A stretch of 64,000 nt of DNA from Sphingobium herbicidovorans (GTDB lineage: Bacteria > Pseudomonadota > Alphaproteobacteria > Sphingomonadales > Sphingomonadaceae). The stretch spans positions 310,001 to 374,000 of the forward strand of contig NZ_CP020538.1 in NCBI RefSeq assembly GCF_002080435.1. Reading direction: 5' to 3'. Below the pieces are notes generated by a model. That model saw nothing but the letters and a program-made list of their open reading frames with translations. It did no database searches and was not told where the DNA came from. Shown in pieces: positions 17,824-27,112 of this stretch (positions are counted from its first letter, which is position 1; each line of letters opens with the position of its first letter). A program made the translations under genes and the position numbers.

Positions 17824-18849
17824 ATGGGTTACAAGGTCGTCGTCGTCGGTGCCACGGGCAATGTGGGCCGCGAAATGTTGACCATTCTCGCCGAGCGCGA
17901 GTTTCCTATTGACGAGATCGCGGCGGTTGCATCGCCCCGGTCGCAGGGTCTGTCCGTCGATTTCGGCGACACTGGCAAGACCATCAAATGCCAGAATATC
18001 GAGCATTTCGATTTCACTGGATGGGACATCGCGCTGTTCGCTGCCGGCTCTGGTCCGACGGCTGAATATGCGCCCAAGGCGGCTGCGGCCGGCTGCGTGG
18101 TGATCGACAATTCGTCGCTTTACCGCATGGACCCCGATGTGCCCCTGATCGTGCCCGAAGTGAACCCGGACGCGATCGACGGCTATAAAAAGAAGAACAT
18201 CATCGCGAACCCCAACTGCTCGACCGCGCAGATGGTGGTGGCGTTGAAGCCGCTGCACGATGCCGCGAAGATCAAGCGCGTGGTCGTCGCCACCTACCAG
18301 TCCGTGTCCGGCGCGGGCAAGGCTGGCATGGACGAACTGTTCGAGCAGTCACGCAACATCTTTGTCGGCGATCCGGCCGAACCCAAGAAGTTCACCAAGC
18401 AGATCGCTTTTAACGTGATCCCGCACATCGACGTATTTCTGGACGATGGTTCGACCAAGGAAGAGTGGAAGATGGTCGCGGAAACCAAGAAGATCCTCGA
18501 TCCCAAGGTGAAGGTCACGGCGACCTGCGTTCGCGTGCCCGTGTTTGTCGGTCATTCCGAAGCGCTGAACATCGAGTTCGAGAACGAGATTTCGGCGAAG
18601 GAGGCTCAGGACATTCTGCGCGAAGCGCCGGGCGTTATGCTGGTCGATAAGCGCGAGGATGGCGGCTATGTCACCCCCGTCGAATGCGTCGGCGACTACG
18701 CTACTTTCATCAGCCGCGTTCGTGAGGACTCGACGGTCGATAATGGCCTCTCGCTCTGGTGCGTCAGCGATAACCTTCGCAAGGGTGCTGCGCTGAATGC
18801 CGTGCAGATCGCTGAACTGCTCGGCCGCCGTCACCTCAAGAAGGGCTGA
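17824..18849 (+). CDS. asd: Aspartate-semialdehyde dehydrogenase
   Basis: NADPH-dependent reduction of aspartyl phosphate to aspartate semialdehyde, the branch point to lysine/diaminopimelate, threonine and methionine. 341 aa from ATG 17824 with GGAG upstream; a frame open from 17689 has no support. Rossmann motif VVVGATGNVGREML at the N-terminus; catalytic Cys132 in NPNCSTAQ; substrate-binding region SVSGAGKAGMDEL; histidine in PVFVGHSEALNIEFE. Followed 9 bp later by a DUF2238 gene. Confidence 0.96.
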   Translation: MGYKVVVVGATGNVGREMLTILAEREFPIDEIAAVASPRSQGLSVDFGDTGKTIKCQNIEHFDFTGWDIALFAAGSGPTAEYAPKAAAAGCVVIDNSSLYRMDPDVPLIVPEVNPDAIDGYKKKNIIANPNCSTAQMVVALKPLHDAAKIKRVVVATYQSVSGAGKAGMDELFEQSRNIFVGDPAEPKKFTKQIAFNVIPHIDVFLDDGSTKEEWKMVAETKKILDPKVKVTATCVRVPVFVGHSEALNIEFENEISAKEAQDILREAPGVMLVDKREDGGYVTPVECVGDYATFISRVREDSTVDNGLSLWCVSDNLRKGAALNAVQIAELLGRRHLKKG

Positions 18850-18858
18850 GCCTTTCAT

Positions 18859-19548
18859 ATGATCGCTGGCGCTGCTGCTGTCTGGAAAAGCCTTCCGATA
18901 GCGCAGCGCCGGATGATCCTGTTGCTGATCGCCGCCATTACCGCCGCGCAGATCGACCAACCCTATCCAGAACTCGCGCCGCTTCAGCATGGGCCGACGC
19001 TGGCCCTGGCGCTTGCTGCGCCCTGGATGCTTCGCCGCTGGCCGCTGACCAGCGGTGCGGTCGCCTGTATCGTCGCCTTCCTGCTGTTGCACACGCTGGG
19101 CGGCCGCTACATCTATTCATATGTCCCATATGATGACTGGGCGCGCGCGCTTACCGGTCACGATCTTTCTGGTGTATTTGGGTGGGCGCGCAACGGTTAT
19201 GATCGCATGGTCCATTTTGCCTTTGGCCTGCTCTTGATGTTTCCGCTTGCACAGATCGCCCAGCGCATGGGCGGCATGTCGTTTCGCTGGGCCATGCTGT
19301 TCGGCTTTGTCGTGATCGGCTTCGTCGGCGCACTGTACGAAGTGTTCGAATGGCTGCTGACACTTATAGCGAAAGGGGAGACGGCCGACTGGTATAATGG
19401 ACAGCAGGGCGATGTATGGGATCCCCAGAAGGACCTGGCCGCTGCGCAGGCGGGTGCCTTGATAGCGCTGCTATTTCTTTGCTTGCGCGGCTCTCGACAA
19501 GCTGTGGTGGAGGCCATATCGGACGTCGCCGACACGCCCACGGAGTAA
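18859..19548 (+). CDS. DUF2238 (YjdF-like) integral membrane protein
   Basis: 229 aa with about five or six hydrophobic helices (MILLLIAAITAAQ, TSGAVACIVAFLLLHT, MVHFAFGLLLMFPLA, WAMLFGFVVIGFVGALYEVFEWL, AAQAGALIALLFL). The conserved DUF2238 signatures are HTLGGRYIYSYVPYDDW, YDRMVHFAFG, YEVFEWL and NGQQGDVWDPQKDLAAA, where acidic residues and histidines cluster. Function unknown in the family. It is squeezed between asd (9 bp) and an alpha/beta hydrolase gene (2 bp), so likely co-transcribed. Confidence 0.88.
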   Translation: MIAGAAAVWKSLPIAQRRMILLLIAAITAAQIDQPYPELAPLQHGPTLALALAAPWMLRRWPLTSGAVACIVAFLLLHTLGGRYIYSYVPYDDWARALTGHDLSGVFGWARNGYDRMVHFAFGLLLMFPLAQIAQRMGGMSFRWAMLFGFVVIGFVGALYEVFEWLLTLIAKGETADWYNGQQGDVWDPQKDLAAAQAGALIALLFLCLRGSRQAVVEAISDVADTPTE

Positions 19549-19550
19549 CG

Positions 19551-20312
19551 ATGACCGACCTTGCAATGGAAAAGCTGGAGATCAAGGGCCTGGGCGGCCT
19601 GCCGATCGCCGTGCACGTGGCGGGGCAGGGGCGCGATCTGGTCCTCATTCATGGCTATTTTTCCAATGCCTGGACCAACTGGGTGCGCTACGGCCATGCC
19701 GCCCGCCTGGTGGAGGCGGGGTTCCGGCTGATCATGCCGGACCTGCGCGGTCATGGAGAGAGCGGCAAACCGCATGACGTCGCCGCCTATCCACCGGATG
19801 CCCTGACCGACGACAATCTGGCGCTGATCGATCAACTCGGCCTGACGGATTATGATCTGGGCGGATATTCGCTGGGCGCTCGCACTACCGTGCGGATGCT
19901 CGCGCGAGGGGCGACGCCACGCCGCGTCGTGCTGGCAGGCATGGGATTGAGGGGACTGGTAAAGACGCTGGACAAGGGCGGCTATTACAAGAATGTCCTC
20001 ACCAACCTGGGCACCTTCGAACGTGGAACGTCGGAATGGATGACCGAAGCCTTTCTCAAGACCACCAAGGGTGATCCTGTCGCGATGCTGCACATTCTGA
20101 ATACCTTCGTGGACACCCCAGCCGAGACGATCGCAAAATTCGCGCAGCCCACGGAGGTCATCTGCGGCGCTGACGATCAGGATAATGGGATAGCGCAGGA
20201 GTTGGCCGACACATTGCCAAACGGGCGCTATGTGGAGATACCCGGAAATCACATGAACGCGGTCACCCGTAAGGAATTGGGCGAGGCGATTGTGAGGTTT
20301 CTGAAGGACTGA
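19551..20312 (+). CDS. Alpha/beta hydrolase
   Basis: 253 aa from ATG 19551 with GGAG upstream, two bases after the DUF2238 stop. Hydrolase fold with the oxyanion loop LIHGYFSNAW, conserved DLRGHGESGKP, nucleophile elbow GGYSLGARTT, acid within VICGADDQDN and histidine in IPGNHMNAV. No signal peptide, so cytoplasmic. Substrate unknown; esterase or lactonase activity is plausible but not shown. Confidence 0.88.
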   Translation: MTDLAMEKLEIKGLGGLPIAVHVAGQGRDLVLIHGYFSNAWTNWVRYGHAARLVEAGFRLIMPDLRGHGESGKPHDVAAYPPDALTDDNLALIDQLGLTDYDLGGYSLGARTTVRMLARGATPRRVVLAGMGLRGLVKTLDKGGYYKNVLTNLGTFERGTSEWMTEAFLKTTKGDPVAMLHILNTFVDTPAETIAKFAQPTEVICGADDQDNGIAQELADTLPNGRYVEIPGNHMNAVTRKELGEAIVRFLKD

Positions 20313-20316
20313 ATAG

Positions 20317-21771
20317 TCAGCGGAAGGGCGGCTCGTTGAAAGCCCGCAACTTGCGGCTATGCAACTGCGGGCCTTCCTTCCGCAGCAGTTCACAAGTCAT
20401 CAATCCCACGCGCAGATGCCCGGCAATCGCTTCTTCATAGAAGCGATTTGCCTGCCCCGGCAGCTTTAGTTCTCCGTGGATCGGCTTGTCCGAAACGCAA
20501 AGTAGCGTTCCATACGGCACACGAAACCTGTAGCCTTGCGCCGCGATGGTTGCTGACTCCATGTCGATGCCGACAGCACGGGACAGGCTGAAACGCAGGG
20601 CGGAACTGGAATAGCGCAGTTCCCAGTTGCGATCGTCGGTGGTCACCACCGTACCCGTGCGCAGCCGCCGCTTGAAATCTTCCCTGTCATTGCCCCCCAG
20701 CACCGCTTCGGCGGCCTTGGCGAGCGCCACCTGCACCTCTGCAATGGCCGGCACCGGAATTTCGGGCGGCAGCATATCGTCCAGCACCTTGTCATCGCGG
20801 AGATAGGCGTGGGCCAGCACATAATCGCCGATCCGCTGGCTGGGGCGAAGGCCCCCGCAATGGCCGATCATCAGCCACGCTTCGGGGCGCACCACGGCAA
20901 GATGGTCGCAAATCGTCTTGGCATTTGCGGGGCCAACGCCGATGTTGACGAGCGTTATCCCGCTCCGATTGGGCGCGATCAGATGATAGGCAGGCATCTG
21001 GTGACGGCGCCAGGCGCTATCCGCGATCATCCGCGCGGGATCGGCCGTTTCGCGCGTTACATAGAGGCCGCCCGCACCCGACAGCGCGGTGTAAGGTGTA
21101 GCTTCACGCTGCAGTTCCGCGCACGCCCAATCAACGAATTCATCGACATAGCGATGATAGTTGGTGAAGAGGATATAGCGCTGCACATGCTCCGCCGGGG
21201 TGCCCGTATAATGTTTCAGCCGGGCAAGCGAGAAATCGGTGCGAAGCCCGTCAAAAAGGGCAAGAGGTCTTTGCCCTGCGGCATTGGGCATGAAGAGGCC
21301 ATCGGCGATTTCGTCACCGATCTGCGCCAGTTCGGTCGCGGGGAAGTGCCGTGCGAGTTCGGTCGGGGGTATGCCGTCCAGCGCGCTTATGTCCAGGCCG
21401 TCCAACACATAAGGGAAGGGGATTTGCTGATCGCTGATCCCCGTTTCCACCTCCACGCCATAATCCCGGACGAGCAGGTCGATCTGCTCAGCCAGATAGT
21501 CCGCAAACATGTCCGGCCGCGTTACCGTGGTGACATAAAGACCGGGCTTTGAAAGACGGGCAAAGGATCTGCCGGGTGGCGGCGCGTCGGTTTCCGCATG
21601 GTGGATGATGCGGAGTTCTGGATAGCAATATCGGCGGTCGGATCTGGCCTCCGGTGGAGGCACGCTTCCATCGCGGCCGTAAGCCTGCATGGCCTCGCGG
21701 AGATTTCCAATAGAGGTCTGATAAATCCGCTCAAGTTGCGCGACCGCCGCGCTGCCGATGCTTTTGGTCAT
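20317..21771 (-). CDS. amn: AMP nucleosidase
   Basis: Hydrolyses AMP to adenine and ribose 5-phosphate, a purine salvage/adenylate control enzyme. 484 aa, as usual. The N-terminal AMP-nucleosidase regulatory domain (residues about 1-180) is followed by a nucleoside-phosphorylase-like catalytic domain: VNIGVGPANAKTI, MIGHCGGLRPSQRIGDYVLA, and GIDMESATIAAQGYRF with the base-recognising acidic residue. ATG 21771 has AAGGG at the right distance. Convergent with the hydrolase gene, only 4 bp apart. Confidence 0.93.
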   Translation of the reverse strand: MTKSIGSAAVAQLERIYQTSIGNLREAMQAYGRDGSVPPPEARSDRRYCYPELRIIHHAETDAPPPGRSFARLSKPGLYVTTVTRPDMFADYLAEQIDLLVRDYGVEVETGISDQQIPFPYVLDGLDISALDGIPPTELARHFPATELAQIGDEIADGLFMPNAAGQRPLALFDGLRTDFSLARLKHYTGTPAEHVQRYILFTNYHRYVDEFVDWACAELQREATPYTALSGAGGLYVTRETADPARMIADSAWRRHQMPAYHLIAPNRSGITLVNIGVGPANAKTICDHLAVVRPEAWLMIGHCGGLRPSQRIGDYVLAHAYLRDDKVLDDMLPPEIPVPAIAEVQVALAKAAEAVLGGNDREDFKRRLRTGTVVTTDDRNWELRYSSSALRFSLSRAVGIDMESATIAAQGYRFRVPYGTLLCVSDKPIHGELKLPGQANRFYEEAIAGHLRVGLMTCELLRKEGPQLHSRKLRAFNEPPFR

Positions 21772-21815
21772 CGACCCTTGCTACCGCAGATATGTGACGG
21801 AAGGAAGCGAACGCT

Positions 21816-21838
21816 GCGCGGCGCTGATGACGCCGCGC
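21816..21838 (-). terminator. Hairpin downstream of the peroxiredoxin gene
   Basis: Perfect 8-bp GC stem (GCGCGGCG / CGCCGCGC) with a 7-nt loop, 12 bp beyond the peroxiredoxin stop and upstream of amn. No T tract follows on the minus strand, so termination efficiency is uncertain. Confidence 0.5.
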
Positions 21839-21849
21839 GGCCCTGCCGG

Positions 21850-22332
21850 TCAGAGCTGGCTCAAAAGATGGTCTGCGGATGATACGCTGAAGCTGCCCGG
21901 TTCCTCGACGTTCAGTTCGGCAATCGTGCCGTCCTTGACGATCATGGAGAAGCGCTGCCCCCGCGTCCCCATGCCGAACTTGCTCCCATCCATGGTCAGG
22001 CCGACCGCCTTGGCGAAATCGCCATTGCCGTCCGCCAGCATGGTGACCTTGTCATCCGCGCCCGCCGACTTGCCCCAAGCGCCCATGACGAACGCGTCGT
22101 TGACGGCGGTGCAGGCGATTTCATCGACGCCCTTTTCCTTCAGCGCTTCTGCTTTCTCGACGAAACCCGGCAAATGCTTGGCGGAGCAAGTCGGGGTGAA
22201 TGCGCCCGGTACGGAAAAGAGGGCGACGGTCCGGCCTGCGAAAAACTCTTCGGAAGACACCTGCTCGGGCCCATTATCGGTCATCCTGGTGAAGGTGGCG
22301 GAAGGGATGCGATCCCCCTTGGCGATGGTCAT
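21850..22332 (-). CDS. Peroxiredoxin, Prx5/redoxin type
   Basis: Thiol peroxidase that reduces H2O2 or organic peroxides, 160 aa. Peroxidatic Cys49 lies in SVPGAFTPTCS, the Prx5 signature; a second cysteine, Cys74 (EIACTAVND), is the other usual position. WGKSAG and RGQRFSMIVKDG are also typical. The ATG at 22332 has AGGAGA upstream. Divergent from the yqgE/algH gene, the shared intergenic region being 135 bp. Confidence 0.92.
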   Translation of the reverse strand: MTIAKGDRIPSATFTRMTDNGPEQVSSEEFFAGRTVALFSVPGAFTPTCSAKHLPGFVEKAEALKEKGVDEIACTAVNDAFVMGAWGKSAGADDKVTMLADGNGDFAKAVGLTMDGSKFGMGTRGQRFSMIVKDGTIAELNVEEPGSFSVSSADHLLSQL

Positions 22333-22467
22333 ATGCTGTCTCCTGCCGTTGAGCGGGTGAGGTCGGCCCTGCCTCTCTCTCTGTCAAGGCCTGCGAATGT
22401 GCCGCACTGCCTCCTGCGGACGACAGCCCGCCATTGGCAAAGGCGCAAAGCAGCGTATATTCGACCC

Positions 22468-23028
22468 ATGAACCAGTCACGCTCTTATGCCGGTCAGTTC
22501 CTGCTTGCCTTGCCGGGCATGGAGGACATGCGTTTCGACCATTCCGTGGTGGCGATATGCGTCCACGACGAAAATGGCGCCTTGGGAATCGCCGTGAGCG
22601 ATGAGATCGACGGGGTGGGGCTGCACGATCTGCTCGACAGTTTCGACATCGACGCGCGCAATGTACCCGATGTGCCGGTGTTGCGAGGCGGGCCTGTCGA
22701 ACCGCGCCGCGGCTTTGTGCTCCATTCGCTTGATTGGAAGGGGCAGGACATAGTGGAAGTCGGACCCGATTGGGGCCTGTCCGGATCTCTCGAGATATTG
22801 AAGGCGATCGCGGAGGGCGCCGGCCCCAGCCGCTACATTGTTGCACTCGGCTATGCGGGCTGGGGCGCGGGCCAACTGGACCGCGAAATGACGGGAGAAA
22901 GCTGGTTCCCGGCGCAATGCACTGCGGACCTGCTGTTCGACGTTCCGGCCGGGAAAAAATGGGCTGCCGCCTATGCAGCAGCCGGAGTCGATGCCTCTCA
23001 TCTGGTAAGTGGCGCCGGCTCGGCCTGA
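22468..23028 (+). CDS. YqgE/AlgH family protein
   Basis: 186 aa member of the UPF0301 family. Typical pattern: AGQFLLALPGMEDMRFDHSV at the N-terminus, then DENGALGIAVS, VLRGGPVEPRRGFVLHS in the middle, RYIVALGYAGWGAGQLDREM and SWFPA near the end. Biochemical role unknown; in pseudomonads a relative (algH) affects alginate synthesis. Start ATG 22468 is assigned by alignment to the family pattern. Confidence 0.92.
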   Translation: MNQSRSYAGQFLLALPGMEDMRFDHSVVAICVHDENGALGIAVSDEIDGVGLHDLLDSFDIDARNVPDVPVLRGGPVEPRRGFVLHSLDWKGQDIVEVGPDWGLSGSLEILKAIAEGAGPSRYIVALGYAGWGAGQLDREMTGESWFPAQCTADLLFDVPAGKKWAAAYAAAGVDASHLVSGAGSA

Positions 23029-23090
23029 TAGTGCCGCTGGATTTCCCGGATTGATCGCCGTCGGGTTGCCAGGCGGGGCGCAGCATCGAC

Positions 23091-23106
23091 ATAAAGAAAA
23101 CTTTAT
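23091..23106. promoter_or_regulatory. Palindromic operator candidate upstream of ahcY
   Basis: ATAAAG-AAAA-CTTTAT, an AT-rich palindrome in GC-rich surroundings, 104 bp before the ahcY start. Its shape resembles operators of ArsR-family regulators, including the SahR type that controls SAH recycling in proteobacteria (recalled, not checked here). A TATATT that could be a -10 box overlaps its right arm, which would suit repression. Confidence 0.45.
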
Positions 23107-23120
23107 ATTGAGTTGCCATC

Positions 23121-23150
23121 ATGGGCCGCGATTGGTAAAGCGCAGCCCAT
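23121..23150 (+). promoter_or_regulatory. Leader hairpin upstream of ahcY
   Basis: ATGGGCcGCG pairs with CGCaGCCCAT, nine of ten positions, around a 10-nt loop (ATTGGTAAAG). It lies between the palindrome at 23091 and the ribosome-binding site. I cannot match it to a known SAM or SAH riboswitch consensus. Confidence 0.35.
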
Positions 23151-23209
23151 CGCCGCCGTCTCGTTCGTCGAGCGGCTCCGGCACATTCTAGACCAATGGA
23201 GACCCGCTC

Positions 23210-24619
23210 GTGGCCACCGCACCCGCCGCTCAGGCGCAGGATTATGTGATCGCCGACATCAGCCTTGCCGCTTTCGGCCGCAAGGAAATCGAGATCGCCG
23301 AAACCGAAATGCCCGGCCTCATGGCGCTGCGCCAGGAATTTGGCGCTACCAAGCCGCTGAAAGGCGCGCGCATCACCGGATCGCTGCACATGACGATCCA
23401 GACCGCCGTGTTGATCGAAACGCTGGCGGAACTGGGCGCGGAAATCCGCTGGGCCTCGTGCAACATCTTCTCGACGCAGGACCATGCCGCAGCCGCCATC
23501 GCTGCGCGGGGCATCCCCGTCTTCGCCGTCAAGGGCGAGACGCTGGAGGAATATTGGGATTATGTCATCCGTATCTTCGATTGGGGTGATACGACCTGCA
23601 ACATGATCCTGGACGATGGCGGCGACGCCACCATGTTCGCGCTGTGGGGCGCACGGGTTGAGGCAGGGGAAGAACTGTTCACGCCCGGTAACGAGGAAGA
23701 AGAAATCTTCGTCGCGACGCTCAAGCGTTTCCTGGTCGAACGTCCGGGCTACCTGACCAAGACCGTAGCCGCGATCAAGGGTGTGTCGGAAGAAACCACG
23801 ACCGGCGTTCACCGCCTGTATGAACTGGCGAAGAAGGGCAAGCTTCCCTTCCCGGCGATCAACGTCAACGACAGCGTGACAAAGTCGAAGTTCGATAATC
23901 TCTACGGCTGCAAGGAATCGCTGGTCGATGCTATCCGTCGCGCAACCGACGTGATGCTGGCTGGCAAGGTCGCATGCGTTGCGGGCTTCGGCGACGTTGG
24001 CAAGGGTTCGGCCGCATCGCTCCGCAACGGCGGCGCACGCGTTCTGGTGACCGAAGTCGATCCCATCTGCGCGCTCCAGGCGGCGATGGAAGGCTATGAA
24101 GTCGTGACGATGGAGGAAGCGGCTACCCGCGCCGATATCTTCGTCACCGCGACCGGCAATGAAGACGTCATCACCGTCGATCACATGCGCGCGATGAAGA
24201 ACATGGCGATCGTCTGCAATATCGGCCACTTCGACAGCGAGATCCAGATCGCCGGTCTCAACAATATGAAGTGGACGGAGATCAAGCCGCAGGTCGATGA
24301 GGTCGAATTCGCCGATGGCAAGAAGATCATCGTCCTGGCGAAGGGCCGTCTGGTCAATCTGGGTTGCGCCACCGGTCACCCCAGCTTCGTCATGTCGTCC
24401 AGCTTCACCAATCAGGTGCTGGCGCAGATCGAACTGTGGACCAAGTCGGATGAGTATAAGAACGACGTCTATGTCCTTCCCAAGCATCTGGATGAAAAGG
24501 TCGCTGCGCTTCACCTGGAAAAACTGGGCGTGAAGCTGTCCAAGCTGACCCCCAAGCAGGCCGCCTATATCGGCGTGACGCAGGAAGGGCCGTTCAAGCC
24601 GGACCACTACCGCTACTAA
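23210..24619 (+). CDS. ahcY: Adenosylhomocysteinase (SAH hydrolase)
   Basis: NAD-dependent hydrolysis of S-adenosylhomocysteine to adenosine and homocysteine, relieving product inhibition of methyltransferases. 469 aa from the GTG at 23210, eight bases after GGAG. Signatures: [58 protein letters not shown], the Rossmann motif [12 protein letters not shown] and the C-terminal PDHYRY. The insertion around residues 150-190 is the one common to bacterial enzymes. The gene is followed by its own terminator and then divL, an order found in other alphaproteobacteria. Confidence 0.97.
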   Translation: MATAPAAQAQDYVIADISLAAFGRKEIEIAETEMPGLMALRQEFGATKPLKGARITGSLHMTIQTAVLIETLAELGAEIRWASCNIFSTQDHAAAAIAARGIPVFAVKGETLEEYWDYVIRIFDWGDTTCNMILDDGGDATMFALWGARVEAGEELFTPGNEEEEIFVATLKRFLVERPGYLTKTVAAIKGVSEETTTGVHRLYELAKKGKLPFPAINVNDSVTKSKFDNLYGCKESLVDAIRRATDVMLAGKVACVAGFGDVGKGSAASLRNGGARVLVTEVDPICALQAAMEGYEVVTMEEAATRADIFVTATGNEDVITVDHMRAMKNMAIVCNIGHFDSEIQIAGLNNMKWTEIKPQVDEVEFADGKKIIVLAKGRLVNLGCATGHPSFVMSSSFTNQVLAQIELWTKSDEYKNDVYVLPKHLDEKVAALHLEKLGVKLSKLTPKQAAYIGVTQEGPFKPDHYRY

Positions 24620-24628
24620 GCGAACCGG

Positions 24629-24657
24629 AAAGGGGAGGCGAAAGTCTCCCCTTTTTT
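24629..24657 (+). terminator. Rho-independent terminator of ahcY
   Basis: AAAGGGGAG and CTCCCCTTT form the stem, with an 8-nt loop and a run of six T, ten bases after the ahcY stop codon. Confidence 0.92.
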
Positions 24658-24763
24658 GCTGGCGCTCTCCACGAAGCGCTTCACGCTGCCAGCGACTTGG
24701 GTTAGTCCCCTGATAATCATGCAAAGGGGGCTGGCAGGTCGTGATGGGGGGTAAGCAGGCGCA

Positions 24764-27112
24764 ATGACGTCATTGACCCCGTTCGCAGCCGTCATATTGG
24801 GGATCGTGCTCGCCGGATGGCTTGCAGCCGCCGTCTGGGCCTTGTCCACCGGCCGGCGCATGCGGCGCGAAGGGATGCAGGCGCAGGGCAAGTTCGATCG
24901 CCTGTCCAGCCTGCTCGGGTCCGCGCCCGCAGCGCCCATCATCATACATGCCGACGGCCGGATCGAAGCCGTCGACCGCTTGGCGAAGTGGTTAGGCAAA
25001 GACCGGGTCCCTGCTTTCGTTTCCGACCTGACGGCGGCTGACGGGGGGCTGGAGCCGCAGGATGCAGCCGTTCTCGCGCAGGAAATCGCGGCGGCGCAAC
25101 GGGCGGGGCGCAGCTTTGCTTTGCCCGTGCGCGGCGAAGGCTCAACGCGCCTGCTTCTGGTGCGGGGTGCACCAGCAGGCCCGGCGCTGGCGGAAAGCGG
25201 CAGTGTCGTCCTCTGGATCTTCGACGCGACCGACAGCCAGTCGGAAATCCAGGCATTGAAGAGCAGGGTCGAGCAATTGCGCGACGCACTGGAGGCGTTG
25301 GCGGGGCTTGTTGAAGCCGCTCCCTTTCCGATGTGGCATCGCACGCCGGACATGCGGCTTAGCTTGGTCAACGCCGCTTATGTCCGCGCGGTCGATGGCC
25401 ATAGCGCGGCTGAAGTCATCGCGCAGGGGACGGAACTGGTTGAGACCGTAAGTGGCCTTACCCCGGAAGCGGCCGCGAAACAGGCGCTCTCGGAAAGCTG
25501 TGCGGTGGAGCGCATTGTGCCAGCCACGATCGATGGCGAAAGGCGCACGATGCGCGTCGTCGATGTGCCTCTTGGCGACGCGGGCGTTGCTGGCTTTGCA
25601 ATGGACCAGAATGAACTGGAACAGGCGCGCGTGGAGCATCGCCGTCTGGAGGCGGCGCAGCGCGACCTGCTCGATCGCCTGTCCGCTGGCGTGGCGCGCT
25701 TCGGACCCGATCGGGCGCTGAGTTTCTGGAATCAGCCGTTCATGAGCCTGTTTGGTCTCGATCAGGACCATCTGGCGGATCAACCGGTCTTCGAGCGGGT
25801 ACTCGACCGCATGCGCGAGGCGCGCCGATTGCCCGAGCACCGGGATTTCCCCGCGTGGCGAGCAGAACGGCGCGACTGGTTTCTTTCGCCTGATCCGCGC
25901 GAGGAGAACTGGCTTCTCGCTGACGGCACCCATTTGCGCGTCTATGCCCAGCCGCTGCCCGACGGCGGCCTGCTCCTCATATTCGAGGATCGAACCGAAC
26001 AGGTTCAGCTTTCCAGCGCGCGCGACACTTTGCTGCGCGTCCGTACCGCGACTTTCGACAATCTGTTCGAATCGATCGGCGTCTTTTCATCCGATGGCCG
26101 CCTGTCCCTGTGGAACAGCCGTTTCCGCACGATCTGGGATATTTCCGAAGATCTGCTGGCCCAGCATCCGCGCATCGACGAATTGCTGCGCGCTGTTCAG
26201 TCGCGCCTTGCCAAGCCGCAACAAGCCAATCTTGTCCGGGAACTGGTCCGTGCAGCCACGGTGGAGCGCAAGCAGCGCGTGGGCCATGTTGGGTTCGCTG
26301 ACGGTCGTATCTTTGAATTTGCCGCCATTCCACTTCCTGACGGCAATGCCCTTTTCACCATGCTGGACGTCACCGACAGCCGCCGTGTGGAGCAGGTGCT
26401 GCGCGACCGCAACGAAGCGCTGGAGCAGGCTGATCGGGTCAAGACAGCCTTCGTGACCAATATGAGCTATGAGCTGCGGACCCCGCTCACCACCATCGCC
26501 GGCTTCGCCGAAATGATGAGCGCGGGCTATGCGGGCGAGATGAGCGAGTCGGCAAAGGAATATGTCGATGGCATCCTGCAAAGCACCAGTCGCCTTTCCA
26601 TGCTGATCGACAATGTGCTGGACCTGACCCAGGGCGAAGCAGGAACCCTGCCGATCGACCGCGCACCCGTTGATCTTGCCCAGCTGGCGAAGGACAGCGT
26701 CGCACGTATCAAGGGCGACGCAGAGGCCAAGGGGATCGATCTTGCTCTATCGCTGCATGACACGCTCGGTCAGGTTGAAGGCGACAGGCGCAGGATTGGC
26801 CAGGCGTTGGATCATCTACTGGAAAATGCGGTTTGCTACAGCGGGCGGGGCGCGCGCGTGCTGCTACATGGGGACGGCAGCGGCGAAAGCGCTCGACTGG
26901 TCGTGTCGGACAACGGACCCGGCATCAGCGTTCCGCGCCAAGCGACGATTTTCGACGCAGCCGCGCGGGCGGAGCAGGCGCGCAGCGGCGAGAAGGCTGG
27001 CATTGGCCTGCCACTCGCAAAGCAGCTCGCCGAAGCGCATGGCGGAAGCCTGCAACTCGTATCCGAACCGGGGCAGGGCACGATGGCGGTGATCGAGCTT
27101 CCCCGTGGCTGA
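24764..27112 (+). CDS. divL: DivL-type PAS sensor kinase with tyrosine in place of the phosphoacceptor histidine
   Basis: 782 aa, near the 769 aa of Caulobacter DivL. One N-terminal membrane helix (FAAVILGIVLAGWLAAAVWAL), then PAS-like modules (about residues 180-280, 300-410, 430-545), a dimerisation helix, and an ATPase domain. The H-box reads NMSYELRTPLTTIAGFAEMM: Tyr569 replaces histidine, the hallmark of DivL, which in Caulobacter acts through CckA to control CtrA. N-box (LDHLLENAVCY), G1 (DNGPGI) and G2 (GIGLPLAKQL) are kept. It overlaps tsaE by 8 bases and follows ahcY, as I recall for other alphaproteobacteria. Orthology is inferred from the substitution, the length and the neighbours. 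Confidence 0.85.
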   Translation: MTSLTPFAAVILGIVLAGWLAAAVWALSTGRRMRREGMQAQGKFDRLSSLLGSAPAAPIIIHADGRIEAVDRLAKWLGKDRVPAFVSDLTAADGGLEPQDAAVLAQEIAAAQRAGRSFALPVRGEGSTRLLLVRGAPAGPALAESGSVVLWIFDATDSQSEIQALKSRVEQLRDALEALAGLVEAAPFPMWHRTPDMRLSLVNAAYVRAVDGHSAAEVIAQGTELVETVSGLTPEAAAKQALSESCAVERIVPATIDGERRTMRVVDVPLGDAGVAGFAMDQNELEQARVEHRRLEAAQRDLLDRLSAGVARFGPDRALSFWNQPFMSLFGLDQDHLADQPVFERVLDRMREARRLPEHRDFPAWRAERRDWFLSPDPREENWLLADGTHLRVYAQPLPDGGLLLIFEDRTEQVQLSSARDTLLRVRTATFDNLFESIGVFSSDGRLSLWNSRFRTIWDISEDLLAQHPRIDELLRAVQSRLAKPQQANLVRELVRAATVERKQRVGHVGFADGRIFEFAAIPLPDGNALFTMLDVTDSRRVEQVLRDRNEALEQADRVKTAFVTNMSYELRTPLTTIAGFAEMMSAGYAGEMSESAKEYVDGILQSTSRLSMLIDNVLDLTQGEAGTLPIDRAPVDLAQLAKDSVARIKGDAEAKGIDLALSLHDTLGQVEGDRRRIGQALDHLLENAVCYSGRGARVLLHGDGSGESARLVVSDNGPGISVPRQATIFDAAARAEQARSGEKAGIGLPLAKQLAEAHGGSLQLVSEPGQGTMAVIELPRG

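Noticed and set aside
23029..23209. Known SAH or SAM riboswitch in the ahcY leader
   Set aside because: The hairpin does not match the consensus of any SAM/SAH class I can recall; kept only as an unassigned structure.
22274..24724. 816-codon minus-strand open frame opposite algH and ahcY
   Set aside because: Mirror frame of strongly conserved plus-strand genes in high-GC DNA; composition is His/Arg/Asp-rich and shows no domain.
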